Source: Sipunculus nudus
Taxonomy: Eukaryota; Annelida; Sipuncula; Golfingiida; Sipunculidae
Reading direction: 5' to 3'
DNA: 64,000 nt
NCBI GenBank assembly: GCA_026874595.1
Contig: CM049314.1
Span: 75,778,300 to 75,842,299, forward strand
The notes under the pieces are model-generated. The model searched no databases. It was not told where the DNA came from and saw nothing but the letters and a program-made list of their open reading frames with translations. Of the stretch, positions 22,413 through 34,366 are shown piece by piece. The translations under genes and the position numbers were made by a program. The first letter of the stretch is position 1; each line of letters opens with the position of its first letter.

Positions 22413-25173
22413 TGTGCTTGGCTGCACTGACTGAACTCTTGACCTTTATCTGGCTGCACTGAATGAACTTTTGATCTATTGCCAAATCTGAAACAGTTGG
22501 CAGTTTCTTAACCTATTTAAATATACAGACATGATCTTGGCCTGTTGGCAAATCTGTTTACACATACTGAGAGACTTTGGCTAAAATGCTTTTTTTCAAG
22601 CTGAAATATTCATCAACTTTTTTTTTATTCAAAATATCTAGAATAATCAAAGATTCAGGTCTTTCATTGTTAAAGGTCCAATAATTCTACCAAAAATCAT
22701 TCAAGTAACCTTGAACAAAGGCCACCTAAGAATAATGTTTGTGCCATGGAACAGAAGTTATAATTGAAACAATAATTTTGTAGAAGAACAGTTTTGCAGA
22801 TCTCAGTTTGAGTTAGAAATAATAATGGCCATAAGACCAATTAAGTTTTTCTGATATGATTGAAAGAACCATGTCCTATGATAATTCTTTTGAAATATTG
22901 AACGATTCAACTTGACAGTTTTATCATAAACATTTTAAGCTGAAAGAGGCTAAAATTATGAGGTTTTTGCCCATAAAAAAACAGTTCAATATAGGTGGCA
23001 CATCAAATCTGCAACTTCAAATATGAGTCATGTGAACAACATTTGCACTGGCATAAAATTTGGTGATGATAACTCTGGCCGTTTTTGAGATTGTCATTTT
23101 AGTATGCTTTTTAGACAGATAACAAGGTTCAACTTCCTGTAATTCGGCCAAAAATCACCGAACTTAAACTTGAACCATTTGAACAAACTTGAGAGAAATG
23201 GGATAAAAGAATATTTTTGTGAAATATTGAACAAATTGGCTTGACTGTTTCAGAGGAGAAGATTTAAAAGGTTTTTTTTAGCTTTTTCTCTATAAAATCT
23301 AAGAAAATGTCAATTTTTTCAGATGGCTAATTTTTTGCATTAAATTTCATGATGCTAGCTCCACTCATTTTCGAAATAGTATGGGTTTACGATACCTGTG
23401 ATTGTAAACATTGCCTGGCATGAGAAATATCTAAAATCATAAATCTACATTTTTTAAAAAGTTTTTAAAAAACATTCTTGTCAATATTAACCAAAGATAA
23501 CCTGAAATCTTAATGTCGGGAGCATGATGTAACGGATGCTGATAAACTGGTTCCAGGCCAGATGTATCTGCTTCACACAACTAACATATATGGTATAATG
23601 ACTCAATTCAATCTTTATTATTCATTAAAAATTCATTCTTTGGAACCATAAAAGACAATTATTATCAGAATTATTCAGGGGATTATTCTTGTAAAATATT
23701 AAACAAATTGGCCTCAGTGGCTTCAATTAAGAAACGTTTTGCAGGTTTATAACTCATATGGGAAAATAAAGCAAAATGGCTAAGTTCAGCTTTCAATAAC
23801 TCAGCCAAAAATCACTGAACCGAAACCATTTGAACAAACTTAAATTATCAACATCTAAGGATAATTAATGTGTGAGATTTAAGAATTTGGCCCAGTGGTT
23901 TTTGAGAAGAAGATCTTTGTAGCCACTTAGCTAAAATGGGCTGTTATGGCATATGACTAAATTCAGCTTCCCTTAACTCAGCCAAAATTCACTGAAGTGA
24001 GACCATTTGAACAAACTTCAGAAAGCACTACCCTTGGATCATTTTTTTGCGATATTAAACAATTTGGCCAAATGATTTCAGAGAAGAAGTTTTTTTGTAG
24101 CTGTCAGTATGATACGGGCACTGATGACCCCCGTTCAAAAAAGGCCGATGCAGGTGGCGCCACCAATACCTCAATTTCAGACATGACTCATGTGACCAAC
24201 ATTGGCATAAAATTTGGTGATGACAGCTCCAGCCGTTTCTGAGATTGTAATTTTAGTATGCTTTTTTGGACAGATGACTAAGTTCAACTAGCTGTAACTC
24301 GGCCAAAAATCACCGAACTTAAACCATTCGAAAAAACTTGATAGAGATTGTTCCAGGGATCATTTTTGTGTAATATTGGACAATTTGGCTGAACAGTTTC
24401 GGAGAAGAAGATTTTTAAAGCTTTTTTTAGCCTTTTCTCTATAAACTCTACAAGAATGCAGTTAGGCAAAAAATAAGCAAAATCCGATGGAGTTTTTTAG
24501 ATGACTAATTTTTGCAGAAAATTTTTTATGCTAACTCTTGCCGTTTTCAAGATAGTATGGGTTAACGTACAGATGACGGACGCCGGACGACGCCACACCA
24601 TCCCATAAGCTCACAGGTTCGCTAAAAAATTTCTACTATTCTGGGGGGTTTTCTGAGCCCCACAGCTTGGAAAATATTGGTGACGGAGACCTAATATAGG
24701 TTTCCAAGAAGACTTTTTATGGGCCTCCCTGCATACCTAGATAAAAGATTCTAGGTTCAGTCATTACCATTTGTGCCCTGTTAAAACATGACCACACCAA
24801 TAAAGATCTAAAAAAAAAAACAGAAAAAAAATCGTAAAAAATAAAAATATATAGGTGGCACCAGTCTGAAGAAACTAATGAAACATTAAATGACCAATAT
24901 CCTTCGAATGATTAATGGTGATCAATGCATTGGTCGTTCAGATACTTGAGCTTTTGTATCAAATTTTTCATTATTCTAGGGGTAACTTCTGAGCCCCATA
25001 GCATGCAGAATATCAGCGACAGAGAACTTTTTTCCTCAGGACACTTTTCATGTGCCTCCCTTTATGTCAAGATACAAGATTCTAGGTTGTCATTCCAGTT
25101 TGTGCCCTGTTAACAGATGACCACATCTTTAAAGGTATCAAAAACTGAAAGAAAATTGTTAAAAAAAAATAAA

Positions 25174-28100
25174 CAAGGCCTAGAGGCCTAATGCGAACCT
25201 GTGCATTGGGAAATACAGCAGGTATAATGCTTCAATGCTGGACCATTACTTCTCATATAATGAACAATGCACGTACTAAATATTATGAATAAGAAACAAT
25301 TACACAAACATCACTGCTGAATTCTGGCATGGGTGCACACAACAAAAAAATGATTGTAACTGGCACCACCAGTCTTGTATACAACAAAGCTATCAGAGAT
25401 TTTTATGTCAGAGACGAGATTGAAATCGAGGCGGATTTTAAATTTGCCTAGACGAGATTGCGATTGTGATCTCGCCTAGGCGAGATTACAACTGTGATCT
25501 CGCCAAGACAGATTTTAAACTCGCCTAGACGAGATCACAATCGCAATCTCGCCTAGGCGAGATTAAAATCCATCATGGAGCAGGCCAGGATTTTAATCTC
25601 GTCTAGGCAAGTTTAAAATCCATCTGGTATCATCCGGGCGAGTTTAAAATCTGCCTGATATCACTTAGGCGAGTTTTAAATCTGCCTAGGCGAGAATAAA
25701 ATAGTGATCTAATCTAATTTTTTAATATATTTTGCATAGTAATTGACATTTTTCAATTAAAAATGTTTTGAGTCAGATTTTCAATATTTTAACACTGAAT
25801 GGTTATGTATAGTTGACAGGTAATATATTTATTAATATTTACAGAATATTATAATATTAATGTAATAATTAATATTATTTTTGGAAATGGATTTTTTTCA
25901 TTATACAGTTTTATTAATATAGTTATGTATAGTTCACAAGTAATATATCTATTAATATTTACAGATATTATATTATTAATGAAATAATTTACATTATTTT
26001 TTATATTTATATTTTTATTAATAAACTAAGCAATAAGAAACTTACATGGGTATGGTATACGGCATATTTAAGTGATATATGATGTGGGCTGCTGCTGATT
26101 ATTTACATAATAATTTTGTTTTCATTATTAATTTGAAGTGAAATTGGTATTAGTAATATTAATAATATAGTAATTTAAAAAGACAAAAGGAGACTGAATA
26201 TAACTCATTTATTATATAACAATATAATTCAATGCATGTTCACATCCATAAACGATCTATTAATCTATGAATCTAGAAATCATACCTTTTTTGATATGAT
26301 ATAATACTGTACAATGTGTAATATACTCTTTAAATAGTGAAGTAATATCTATCTGTCTATCTAGCTATAATCTAGCTATCTAATCTAGCTATCTAGCTAT
26401 CGATCTATTGAACTATGATTGGTTCAATATGCAAGTGGATGACTTTTTTCTCCTAGATTTGCTCTTCATAAATTTATCTCATAAATATGCTTCAGTATAC
26501 CTCTTGTTACTCCCTAATTGCCATATATTAAATACAATTACATTTTTGTGTGTGTAAAAATTATTGGTGATTTTTACAACTCCAAGGTTGTTAAGAAAAC
26601 TGGGAAAAAAATAAAGATTAATTAATTTTCAGCAAATAATTGGTATGATATGAATGCTGAAGACCACATGAATCACATCAAAGGTGCAAGTAATAATCAA
26701 TGAATACCAAAAATAAAAATCAAAATTAATGTTAATTATTACATTAATAATTATTACATTACTGTACAAATTAATGTTTATTATTACAATAATATTATAA
26801 TATTCTGTAAATATTAATAAATATAATACCTGTGAAGTATATATAACCAATCAGTGTTAAAATATTGAAAATCTGACTGAAAACATATTTCATATGTCAA
26901 TTACAGTGCATAATATATAAGAAGTTACCTCTAGCCTGTTGTCAAATCTGAAATAGTAGCCACACCATTGCATGAGCTTATACAGGCGCCCAGCCCTGAG
27001 GGGAATGACACCCATGAAGTGATCACATGGTGCCCATGAGGTGTTCACATGTCACCCATGAGATGATCACATGCCTTGTGCTTGGTTGCACTGATTGAAG
27101 TCTTGACCTATATCTGGCTGCACTGAATGAACTCTTGATCTATTGCCAAATCTGAATTGGCAGTTTCTCAACCTATTTAAAGATACAGACACAATATTGG
27201 CCTGTTGGTAAATCTGTTTACACATACTAAAAGAATTTGGCTAAAATGCTTTTTTTTCAAGCTGACATTTTCATAAACTTTTTATCAAAATATCTAGAAT
27301 AATAAAAGATGAAGTCCTTTCATTGTAAAAGGTCCAATAATTATGCCAAAAATCGTTCAAGTAAACTTGAACAAAGGCCACCTAAGAATAATTTTTGTGC
27401 CATGGAACAGAAGTTATAATTGAAACAATAATTTTGTAGAAGAACAGTTTTGCAGTCCACAGTTTGAAATAGACATGATAATGGCCATAAGACCAACTTA
27501 AGTTTTCTGATAAGACTGAAAGATCCATGTCCTAGGATAATTCTTTTGAAAAATTGAACAATTCATTTTGACAGTTTCATCATAAACATTTTAAGCCGAA
27601 AGAGGCTAAAATTCTGAGGGTTTGTCCATAAATAAACAGGTCCATGTAGGTGGCACCACAAAATTTGCAACTTCAAATATGAGTCATGTGACCAAAATTT
27701 GCACAATACTTGGTAATGCTAGCTACTGACATTTCTGAGATTACACTGTCAGTATGCTTACTTGGCCAAATGACTGTTCAAATTCCTGTAACTCCACTAA
27801 AATTCATCAAATGCAAACCATTTGAACAAACTTGAGAGGGCCTGCCTATGGGAGCATTTCAGTAAAATATTGAACAATTTGGCTGGACTGTTTACAAGAA
27901 GAAACCTTTTAAAAGTTTTTCAGCTTTTTCCCTATAAAATCTAAGTAAATGAAGATAGCCAAAAAATAATCCCACAATATTGGTATGTGACAGATTCTTG
28001 CATTAAATCTTGGGATGGTAGCTCCTGCTATTCCTGAGATATTATGGGTTAATGTGCAGATGACCAATAACCCCCATACAAAAAAAGGTCAATGCAGGTG

Positions 28101-29006
28101 GCGCCACCAATACCTGAATTTCATATACCGGTATGACTCATGTGACCAACACTGGCATAAAATTTGGTGATGATACCTATGGCTGTTTCTGAGACTGTCA
28201 TTCTAGTATGCTTTTTATGACAGATGACTAAGTTCAACTTCCTGTAACTCGGCCAAAATTCACCAAACTTGAACCATTTAAACAAACTTGAGAGAGATGG
28301 CATAAAAGATTATTTCTGTGAAATATTGAACAATTTGACTTGACCGTTTAGGAGGAGAAGATTTTTAAAAGTTTTTTTTTTAGCCAAAAATCACTGAACT
28401 GAGACCATTTGAACAAACTTCAGAAAGCACTACCCTAGGATGATTTCTGTGCGATATTAAACAATTTGGCCATATTGTTTCAGAGTAGAAGTTTTTTGTA
28501 GACGTCAGTATGATACGGGCACTGATGACCCCTGTACAAAAAAGGCCGATATACATGGCGCCACCAATACCTCAATTTCAGATATGACTTATGTGACCAA
28601 CATTGGCATAAAATTTGGTGATGTTAGCTTCAGCCGTTTCTGAGATTGTAATTTTAGTATGCTTTTTTGGACAGATGACTAAGTTCAACTTCCTGTAACT
28701 CGGCCAAAAATCACCGAACTTAAACCATTCGAAAAAACTTGAGAAAGGTTGTTCCAGGGATCATTTCTGTGAAATATTGGACAATTTGGCTGAACAATTT
28801 CAGAGAAGAAGATTTTTATAAAATCTAAGAAAATGCAGTTAGCCAAAAAATAAGCAAAATCCGAGTTTTTTAGATGACTAATTTTTTGCATTAAATTTGG
28901 TGATGCTAACTCTTGCCGTTTTCAAGATAGTATGGGTTAACGTACAGACGACAGATGACGGACGCCGGACGACGCCACACCATCGCATAAGCTCACAGGT
29001 TTGCTA
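25174..29006 (+). mobile_element. Family B element B3, complete ends, internal foldback insertion
   Basis: The start is CAAGGCCTAGAGGCCTAATG then GCGAACCTGTGC; the end is CACAGGTTTGCTA at 28994-29006 (one mismatch). The 22-bp minisatellite and the 'gtaactcggccaaaa' monomers are present. At 25398-26933 an unrelated inverted-repeat element replaces several hundred bases of normal B sequence. After the element, B resumes with a 26944 phrase TCAAATCTGAAATAGTAGCC that matches B7. Confidence 0.75.
25398..26933. mobile_element. Foldback-like element with ~180-bp AT-rich inverted arms
   Basis: The left arm (about 25730-25880) and right arm (about 26735-26915) are inverted copies: both contain GTAATTGACAT, GTCAGATTTTCAATATTTTA, ACACTG(A/N)TGGTTAT and ATTTACAGAATATTATAATA. 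The left side also has a cluster of GC-richer palindromes built on CTCGCCTAGGCGAG (25400-25690), including long inverted copies of GATTGCGATTGTGATCTCGC. No transposase frame is present. Exact ends and target duplication are not resolved. Confidence 0.6.
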
Positions 29007-29359
29007 AAAAATACAGGTGGCGCCACCAGACTGCAGAAACGGGTGAAAAATTCCATGATCAATATCCATGCAAAGAAAAATGGTGATCAATGCAATAGCT
29101 GTTCAGATACTTGAGCTTTTGTATCAAATATTCCATTATTCTTGGGGGTACTTTGGAGCACAAAACTCACAGGTTAAGGGTAACAGAGACCTAATTTCAG
29201 GTTTCCAAGGAGACCTTTCATGGGCCTCCCTGCATGTCAAGAGAGAAGATTCTAGGTCCAGTCGTTACGGTTTGTGCTTGGTTAAAGAATGGACAGACGA
29301 ACAGCCGGACAGACAGACTGCCGCCGGACAAAGAGTGATTCCTAAAAATCCCTTGCCAC

Positions 29360-29556
29360 GTATTTTTAGTACTAACAGTTCACTGAATAATTTTTTTTTC
29401 TTGTGTGGCCAAATCAAAGCTAACATCACCTGCGCAGCCCAATACTTCAACTTTCAGTCTGTAGTAGGTGTCTGTCCATGCAATTGGATGGATCCTGATG
29501 GCAAATACATCAATTGGGAATTCAAGCATTTTGATGACCGTAATCCTTTCACTTGA
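29360..29556 (+). other. Possible terminal exon, unrecognised
   Basis: Just after the A tract, a non-repetitive stretch keeps an open frame that encodes QIKANITCAAQYFNFQSVVG and then VCPCNWMDPDGKYINWEF, ending at a TGA (29554-29556). AATAAA follows at 29578-29583. Amino-acid composition with paired cysteines and tryptophans is more protein-like than other frames here. I do not recognise the family, and no splice acceptor is certain, so this is only a candidate. Confidence 0.2.
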
Positions 29557-29599
29557 CCTGAGGAAGGCCTGTCAACAAATAAAACACTGCATTGTAACA

Positions 29600-30184
29600 G
29601 AAGTTTTCAGATACACTAGATGAAGGATAAATGATTTATGGCTATTTTAGAGTCTTGCTAGCAATCTTGGACGCCGTTTTGAAATAACAATCCTCCAAAA
29701 GGCTGATTTTCTTAGATGTTTAGTAGGACTGAAACGATGCATAGCAAGCCCTCGATTCAATTGTAATTGATTATTAACCTCTGCATAGATTCATTTTATT
29801 ATTTCCCTTTCCCAAAGTTCATTGTGAGCTCTCAAATTTGACAGAGTCATTTGTATTTTTGAAGCTCTTTCTCGCGTTTGTGCCCTAAATCAACTTTCAA
29901 CACTACACCATTGGCCCAATCCACTTACATAGAAACATATACGGCAATGACAAACAGAGGGATAGCTACATTTTTCTTTTTTAGTGGCTGGAAATTATTA
30001 TGATCCATTTTGGCAAAAATATCTTTTATATTTCTTTAAAGTCTGAAATTTTATACTTTATTACTGAAATTTCAATCAAGGGGAAAGAATCAATAACCTA
30101 AATGCGAGTCTTCACAATTCACAAGGCTAATTTTTTTAGTATGTTGCTCCCAGTATTTAACAGTGCAAAACTGTAAAAAAAAAA
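29600..30184. other. Single-copy DNA, no gene recognised
   Basis: AT-rich sequence without repeats of the window's families and without a recognised domain. Confidence 0.35.
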
Positions 30185-30545
30185 GGGACCCATGGGTCAC
30201 TGTGCTCAGCTGAAGTTGACCTTGAGGGTAAAAATCTAAAATAATATCAAATGGAGATTAACTGTGAGAGGAAGAGGTAATATAGGCCATGTTTGGTTTA
30301 TATGATTGGTTTGTATTGATGAGCAAGAAATTGTTGCAAATAATATTTTGACCTAACACATGTGTTTCCTAATATGTTCTACCCTTTTTACGTAATAAGC
30401 GCCCCGGGCGCTCTCAAAATTAATTTTTTCCAAATATTTTTTATACCCTTATAAGCGCCCATCTGCCAGCTTCCAAAATGCGTTACAATTCTCTAATTTA
30501 ACACTGCCGCTTGTGTACACGTGTTTGACTTCACAGCACATTCAG
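30185..30545 (+). mobile_element. A/C-type 5' terminus fragment
   Basis: GGGACCCATGGGTCACTG then TGCTCAGCTGAAGTTG follows an A-run at 30172-30184. The body soon loses similarity. AATAAGCGCCCCGGGCGCTC and ATAAGCGCCC at 30393-30450 form a GC-rich palindrome that may belong to a separate miniature element. Confidence 0.45.
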
Positions 30546-30560
30546 GACAATTCACAAAAA

Positions 30561-32150
30561 CTGACTATAAGTCTTCTGAGCTATAGTCGTGGTCCATTGT
30601 CTGTCCGACGGTTACATTGGCACGTTATGAAACCGTTAGACATACGAATCCAAAATTTAGAATACTGTTAGATGTCCCAAAGATCTCCTACCAAACTGAA
30701 AATTGGGTCACTGCGACTTTGTTCCTTTGAAAAATTAAGGAAAAACCTCATCTGTTTTCCTTAATATTTACCAGAAGTTTTCTCCCATATATTTCATATA
30801 CACATGCTAGAAATTAAATCCTTTCAGTGAAGTTATGGGCCTGATAATAATGCACTTTGTAAAAAATCTGGAAAAATATTTACTCACTTAACATGAAGAT
30901 TTTTGAAGCTAGAGAGTTTTTTCCAAAGTGTATATATTTTTTCATTAAGATTCAATTGTTTAGCCAAAATTAGATCATAATTTTGTAAATTATTTTAGCA
31001 TAAAGTATAGTTATTAGCATAAAAATAAAATCAGTACCCTAAATTTTGCCCATCTTTGACCATTGCATTTTTTTTCTGTGAGTACTATTGAATTAATTTT
31101 CACAGCATGTAAAAATAAGTATTTAATTAATTTAAAATCTGAAATTTGAAAATAAAAGCTTGAAAATTAGGCTAGTTATGGAATTTTTTGTTGAGGCTCT
31201 ATTGTAGTCACTTGGTTTGTCCAGATACAGGTAGCTAGCCCAATCCTGGTCACTAGAAATCAGCTATGCCAGGGTTCCTGATTTGTTACAGTCACTGGGG
31301 GAGATCCCCTGCTGTGATAGGTGTACAGTTATTCTCATGAGCCCCCCCCCCCCCCTACACCATGCAGTAATTGTTATTAATTGCACTGATTTCATTAATT
31401 GTAATGATATGCCAATATGCAAATCTTTCGTTGAAAAAGTCATTCAAGTTGTATTCTGGAAGATGCCTTGTTGGGTTAATGTAGCATTTTTAATGAAATA
31501 AATTTTCTTTTAAATAATTTTTATACAATTAAAATAGAATAAGAACCATCAGTATACTTAAATGTATAAAATATAAAGCAAATTATGGATAAATATAGGC
31601 ACAATATAAAATTGTGAAATTTGAATCAAGTATTAATTTTATATATTTATTGTTTTGCAAAATTAAAAGATATATTTTTTAGTGGTAAAAAAAAATAAAT
31701 ATATACATTTGTATGCATGATGTGGTGTTATCTGACAAGATTGAGATTAATGATGATACAATTTAGAATTATGAATCAACTTATAGATTGAGATATATGT
31801 TAAATTGGAAATGTATTGAAATATAAACTAAAAATTAAAAAAAAAATATGTGATAAAAAAATGAGGATCTAATACAAACATTCGTTCATTATTTTTCTGC
31901 CTCAGCACAGTAGGAGACATTAGTTTTTATTGCAAATGTGTAAAATATATTTAATTTAAAACATAATTGGATTAGAAAATAAAATTTAATTAACACAGGA
32001 GAATGGAACAAAAAGTGATCAGCTCTGTCTGTCCATCATCTACCCATTATCATTAAATATATATTAATTATGAAATTATTCCTTTAAACACTGTTGAAAT
32101 AACTTTCATATGCGGTATGTGGATAGATTAAATCTATCAAAATCTGAAAC
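30561..32150 (-). mobile_element. Family C element C3, the only minus-strand HINE-like copy seen
   Basis: Read on the minus strand it ends with GGATTCGTATGTCTAACGG, GTGCC, a short ACAG/ACGG tract, GGACCACGACTATAGCTCAG and TTATAGTCAG, as in C2 but lacking the final CTGAGCTA. The body aligns with C2: GACAAAATTTA / GGCAAAATTTA, AAACAATTGAATCTT, TTTTGGATTCGTA, and a G-run (31342-31355 on the plus strand) at the position of the G-rich patch of C2 (43330-43350). The 5' palindrome is not found near 32150. Confidence 0.65.
31342..31355. repeat. Poly-C homopolymer, 14 C
   Basis: This is a poly-G run on the sense strand of C3. Confidence 0.85.
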
Positions 32151-32612
32151 TTTGAAGCAACTTATATATTCAGTTGTGTAATATTGCAGATGTTGCAGAA
32201 GATTGCAGAAGAAGGCCTGTAATAAACTAGATGTGTCGGAACGACACGAATGCCCCCGCCTGGGGCAAATGAGAAACATTTGTTAAATTTTGTAAATTTT
32301 TTTAAGTTCAGGAGGTGTTGTATGGTAAAAAGTAGGTCAACTGGGGCAAAATGCAAACTCGATCTGTAATGGGTCATTATCAAGCAACACACCAAAAATC
32401 AGGCCAGAATCTGCAGGCATTGTGAAAAAAAGTCCATACATGTGCATTTTTCGTAGAAATTTCTGTCTTTCATGAAATTTTCTATGTTCAGGATCTGTCA
32501 TATGGTCAAAAATAGGTTAACTGGGACAAAATGCGAACTCGATCTGTGAGTGGTCATTATGCGCGCACAGACCAAACATTAGACCAGTATCTGTAAGCAT
32601 TGCATTGCGAAA

Positions 32613-33290
32613 CTAGAATATTAGCAAAAGCTGATAATCAGTTATAAATTTAAATTGGAGAGGTATGTACCATGTTTCATAACAATCCACCAAATGCTTC
32701 CTGAGAAATAAGCTCCTAAGTATTTTTCTATACTAAGCTCTGTGACCTTGAAAAGTAGGTCAAGATCACCCATCTTTGAACTTGACCAAGATTTTGTAAA
32801 TATAATGCAATAGCACTGAAGAAATGAAGTTCCTGTATTGAATATCTTTGGAGATATCCTGCACAAAAGGCCAAATTGAAAAATCCGATAAAATTTCATT
32901 AAAAAATCAGAAATTGCAGGTGGCGCCACCAAAATTGTGCAGCACGTACAGACCATCAGACCCAATGATTATAGAAAGTTTTGTGAACATCCACACAATG
33001 GTTCCTGAGATATAAGCTTCTGAGTGTTTTTCTATAATCAGCACTTAAATGTAGAAAATGGGTCAAGGTCACCCATCTTCGAACTTGGCCGAGATTTTAT
33101 CGATATACATCTTCACTGATGAAATAAAATTCCAACGGTGAATCCTTTTAGAGATATCCAGCTCACAAGGTAAAAGTTAACAGACGCGGAACAGACGGAC
33201 TGACGGACACCGGACAGACAGATGGACGGACGGGCAGACGGACAGCTTGGGTGACGACAATAGCCCATGAGCCTATGAGCTGACGGCTTA
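32613..33290 (+). mobile_element. Family G element G1, nested in F2
   Basis: The start is CTAGAATATTAGCAAAAGCTG, shown here in two halves of one hairpin (TTAGC and GCTGA). The body has the shared palindrome GGTGGCGCCACC at 32919-32930, 'ggtcaaggtcacccatctt' phrases in two ~310-bp units, and a dense ACGG/ACAG tract at 33180-33240. It ends GGGTGACGACAATAGCCCAT and then GAGCTGACGGCTTA. The flanks are F monomer sequence, with the insertion at TGCGAAA / AAATGG. Confidence 0.75.
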
Positions 33291-33850
33291 AAATGGCTGT
33301 ACATGTACATTTGTCATGAAAATTTCTATTTTTCATGAAATTTTCTAAGTTAAGGAGCCGTAAAATGGTCAAAAGTAGGTCAACCTGGACGAAACGCGAC
33401 CTCGATCTGTAACTGGTCATTATCTGCCCAAAAACCAGAAATCTGGCCAATATCTGCAGGCATTGCGAAAAAAGTCTGTACATGTGTATTTGTCATGAAA
33501 ATTTCTTTTTTTCATGAAATTTTCTAAGTTAAGGAGCCGTAAAATGGTCAAAAGTAGGTTAACCTGGACGAAACGCGAACTCGATCTGTTACTGGTCATT
33601 ATCTACCCACACACCAAAAATCAGGCCAATATCTGCAGGCATTGCGAAAAAAAGTCCGTACATGTTTATTTGTCATGAAAATTTCTATTTTTCATGAAAT
33701 TTTCTAAGTTAAGGAGCCGTAAAATGGTCAAAAGTAGGTCAACCCGGACGAAACGCGAACTCAATCTGTAACTGGTCATTAACTGCCCACACACCAAAAA
33801 TTAGGCCAATATCTGCAGGCATTGCGAAAAAAAGTCCGTACAACTGTTTC
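33291..33850 (+). repeat. Family F 180-bp tandem monomers
   Basis: The phrase TAAAATGGTCAAAAGTAGGT begins at about 33360, 33540 and 33720, a period of 180 bp. Other landmarks are CTCGATCTGTAACTGGTCAT, AATATCTGCAGGCATTGCGA and TTTCATGAAATTTTCTAAG. The three units are very similar, so homogenisation or recent amplification is likely. Confidence 0.9.
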
Positions 33851-33926
33851 ATTTCAGAATGACGGAATGACGGAATGACGGACATGGGTAAAACTAAATG
33901 CCCCGGCCACTTTGTGGCGGGGGCAT

Positions 33927-34258
33927 AAAAATAACCATTCTAGAAAGCATGAAGCACCTGTAACATCAACAACTGATAGTATTTGTCCAGAGAGAATTGA
34001 AGCATTAACAGCCCCGGTAGACATCTTGCATTTGGTGGCAGTAGGGAGTGTTATAATCACAGTTAACTGCAGGTGCAATCTATGGACTCCACAATGCTTC
34101 AGTCACTGAAAAAAAAGCAATTGAGGAGTTCATTCTTATGGGCTAGTAATCGAAGTGCCATGTCATCGTGTATGTCAGTGTGCAAGCCAGCTGACAGCAT
34201 CCGCATTCACTGGACTCGTTAACATTAAACGCGGTTAATACGGCACCATATGAGAAAA
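33927..34258. other. Single-copy DNA, no gene recognised
   Basis: A short open frame at 33912-34109 crosses the F2 3' end. Its later part (encoding TVNCRCNLWTPQCFSH) is in single-copy DNA but matches no family I know, and no splice signals are convincing. Confidence 0.3.
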
Positions 34259-34366
34259 GGGACCCATGGGTCCCGGTGCTCAGCTGTTATATATGATCAG
34301 AAAATATGATTTGAAAGTGAGGCACGTGCTGGTTTTGTGTGGTAATAAAGCTGTTTTATGAGTTGT
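34259..34366 (+). mobile_element. Family E 5' fragment (A-type terminus)
   Basis: GGGACCCATGGGTCCCGG then TGCTCAGCTGTTATATATGA and 'gaggca(c)gtgctggttttgtgtggta'. The same opening occurs at 57992-58110. B sequence (B4) follows directly, so the fragment is truncated. Confidence 0.55.

Larger units (their letters stand above)
20202..24624 (+). mobile_element. Family B element B2, complete, carrying a D-type element
   Basis: The start is CAAGGCCTACAGGCCTAATG and GCGAACCTCTG (one mismatch to the 3' repeat). The end is CACAGGTTCGCTA at about 24612-24624. It contains the 32-bp (22150-22230) and 22-bp (22320-22410) minisatellites and the ~176-230-bp 'actcggccaaaa' monomers. ACGG/ACGCC repeats precede the end. 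It resembles B3 in its opening, GCATTGGGAAATACA. Confidence 0.78.
19936..29345 (+). mobile_element. A-type repeat tract interrupted by B2 and B3
   Basis: Family A monomer sequence is present in three pieces: 19936-20201, 24625-25173 and 29007-29280. Piece ends match within the monomer: B2 splits it after GACCTTTTGTTAAA and before AAAATTTCTACTATTCTGG. B3 splits it at AAAATAAA and AAATACAGGTGGCGCCACC. The last piece ends in an ACAG/ACGG tract (29288-29330) and ACAAAGAGTGATTCCTAAAAA, where the normal hairpin is missing. The 5' terminus is not identified; 17178 is a candidate. Confidence 0.6.
32227..33926 (+). mobile_element. Family F element F2, complete, carrying G1
   Basis: The start is CTAG then ATGTGTCGGAACGACACG, a hairpin with arms GTGTCG and CGACAC, followed by TGCCCCCGCC. 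The end is GTGGCGGGGGCATA then AAAA, an exact 10-bp inverted match (GGCGGGGGCA), and that end is itself a hairpin with left arm TGCCCCGGCCAC. ATGACGGA repeats precede it (33860-33885). The body is ~180-bp monomers, split by G1 at 32613-33290. No protein. Same plan as A, B, G and J but with unrelated sequence. Confidence 0.8.

Noticed and set aside
29068..29360. First part of the 162-codon frame at 29068-29556
   Set aside because: It runs through a family A monomer and the ACAG/ACGG tract; only the part after 29360 is non-repetitive.
33291..33850. CRISPR-like array
   Set aside because: The units are 180-bp tandem repeats without unique spacers, in animal DNA.
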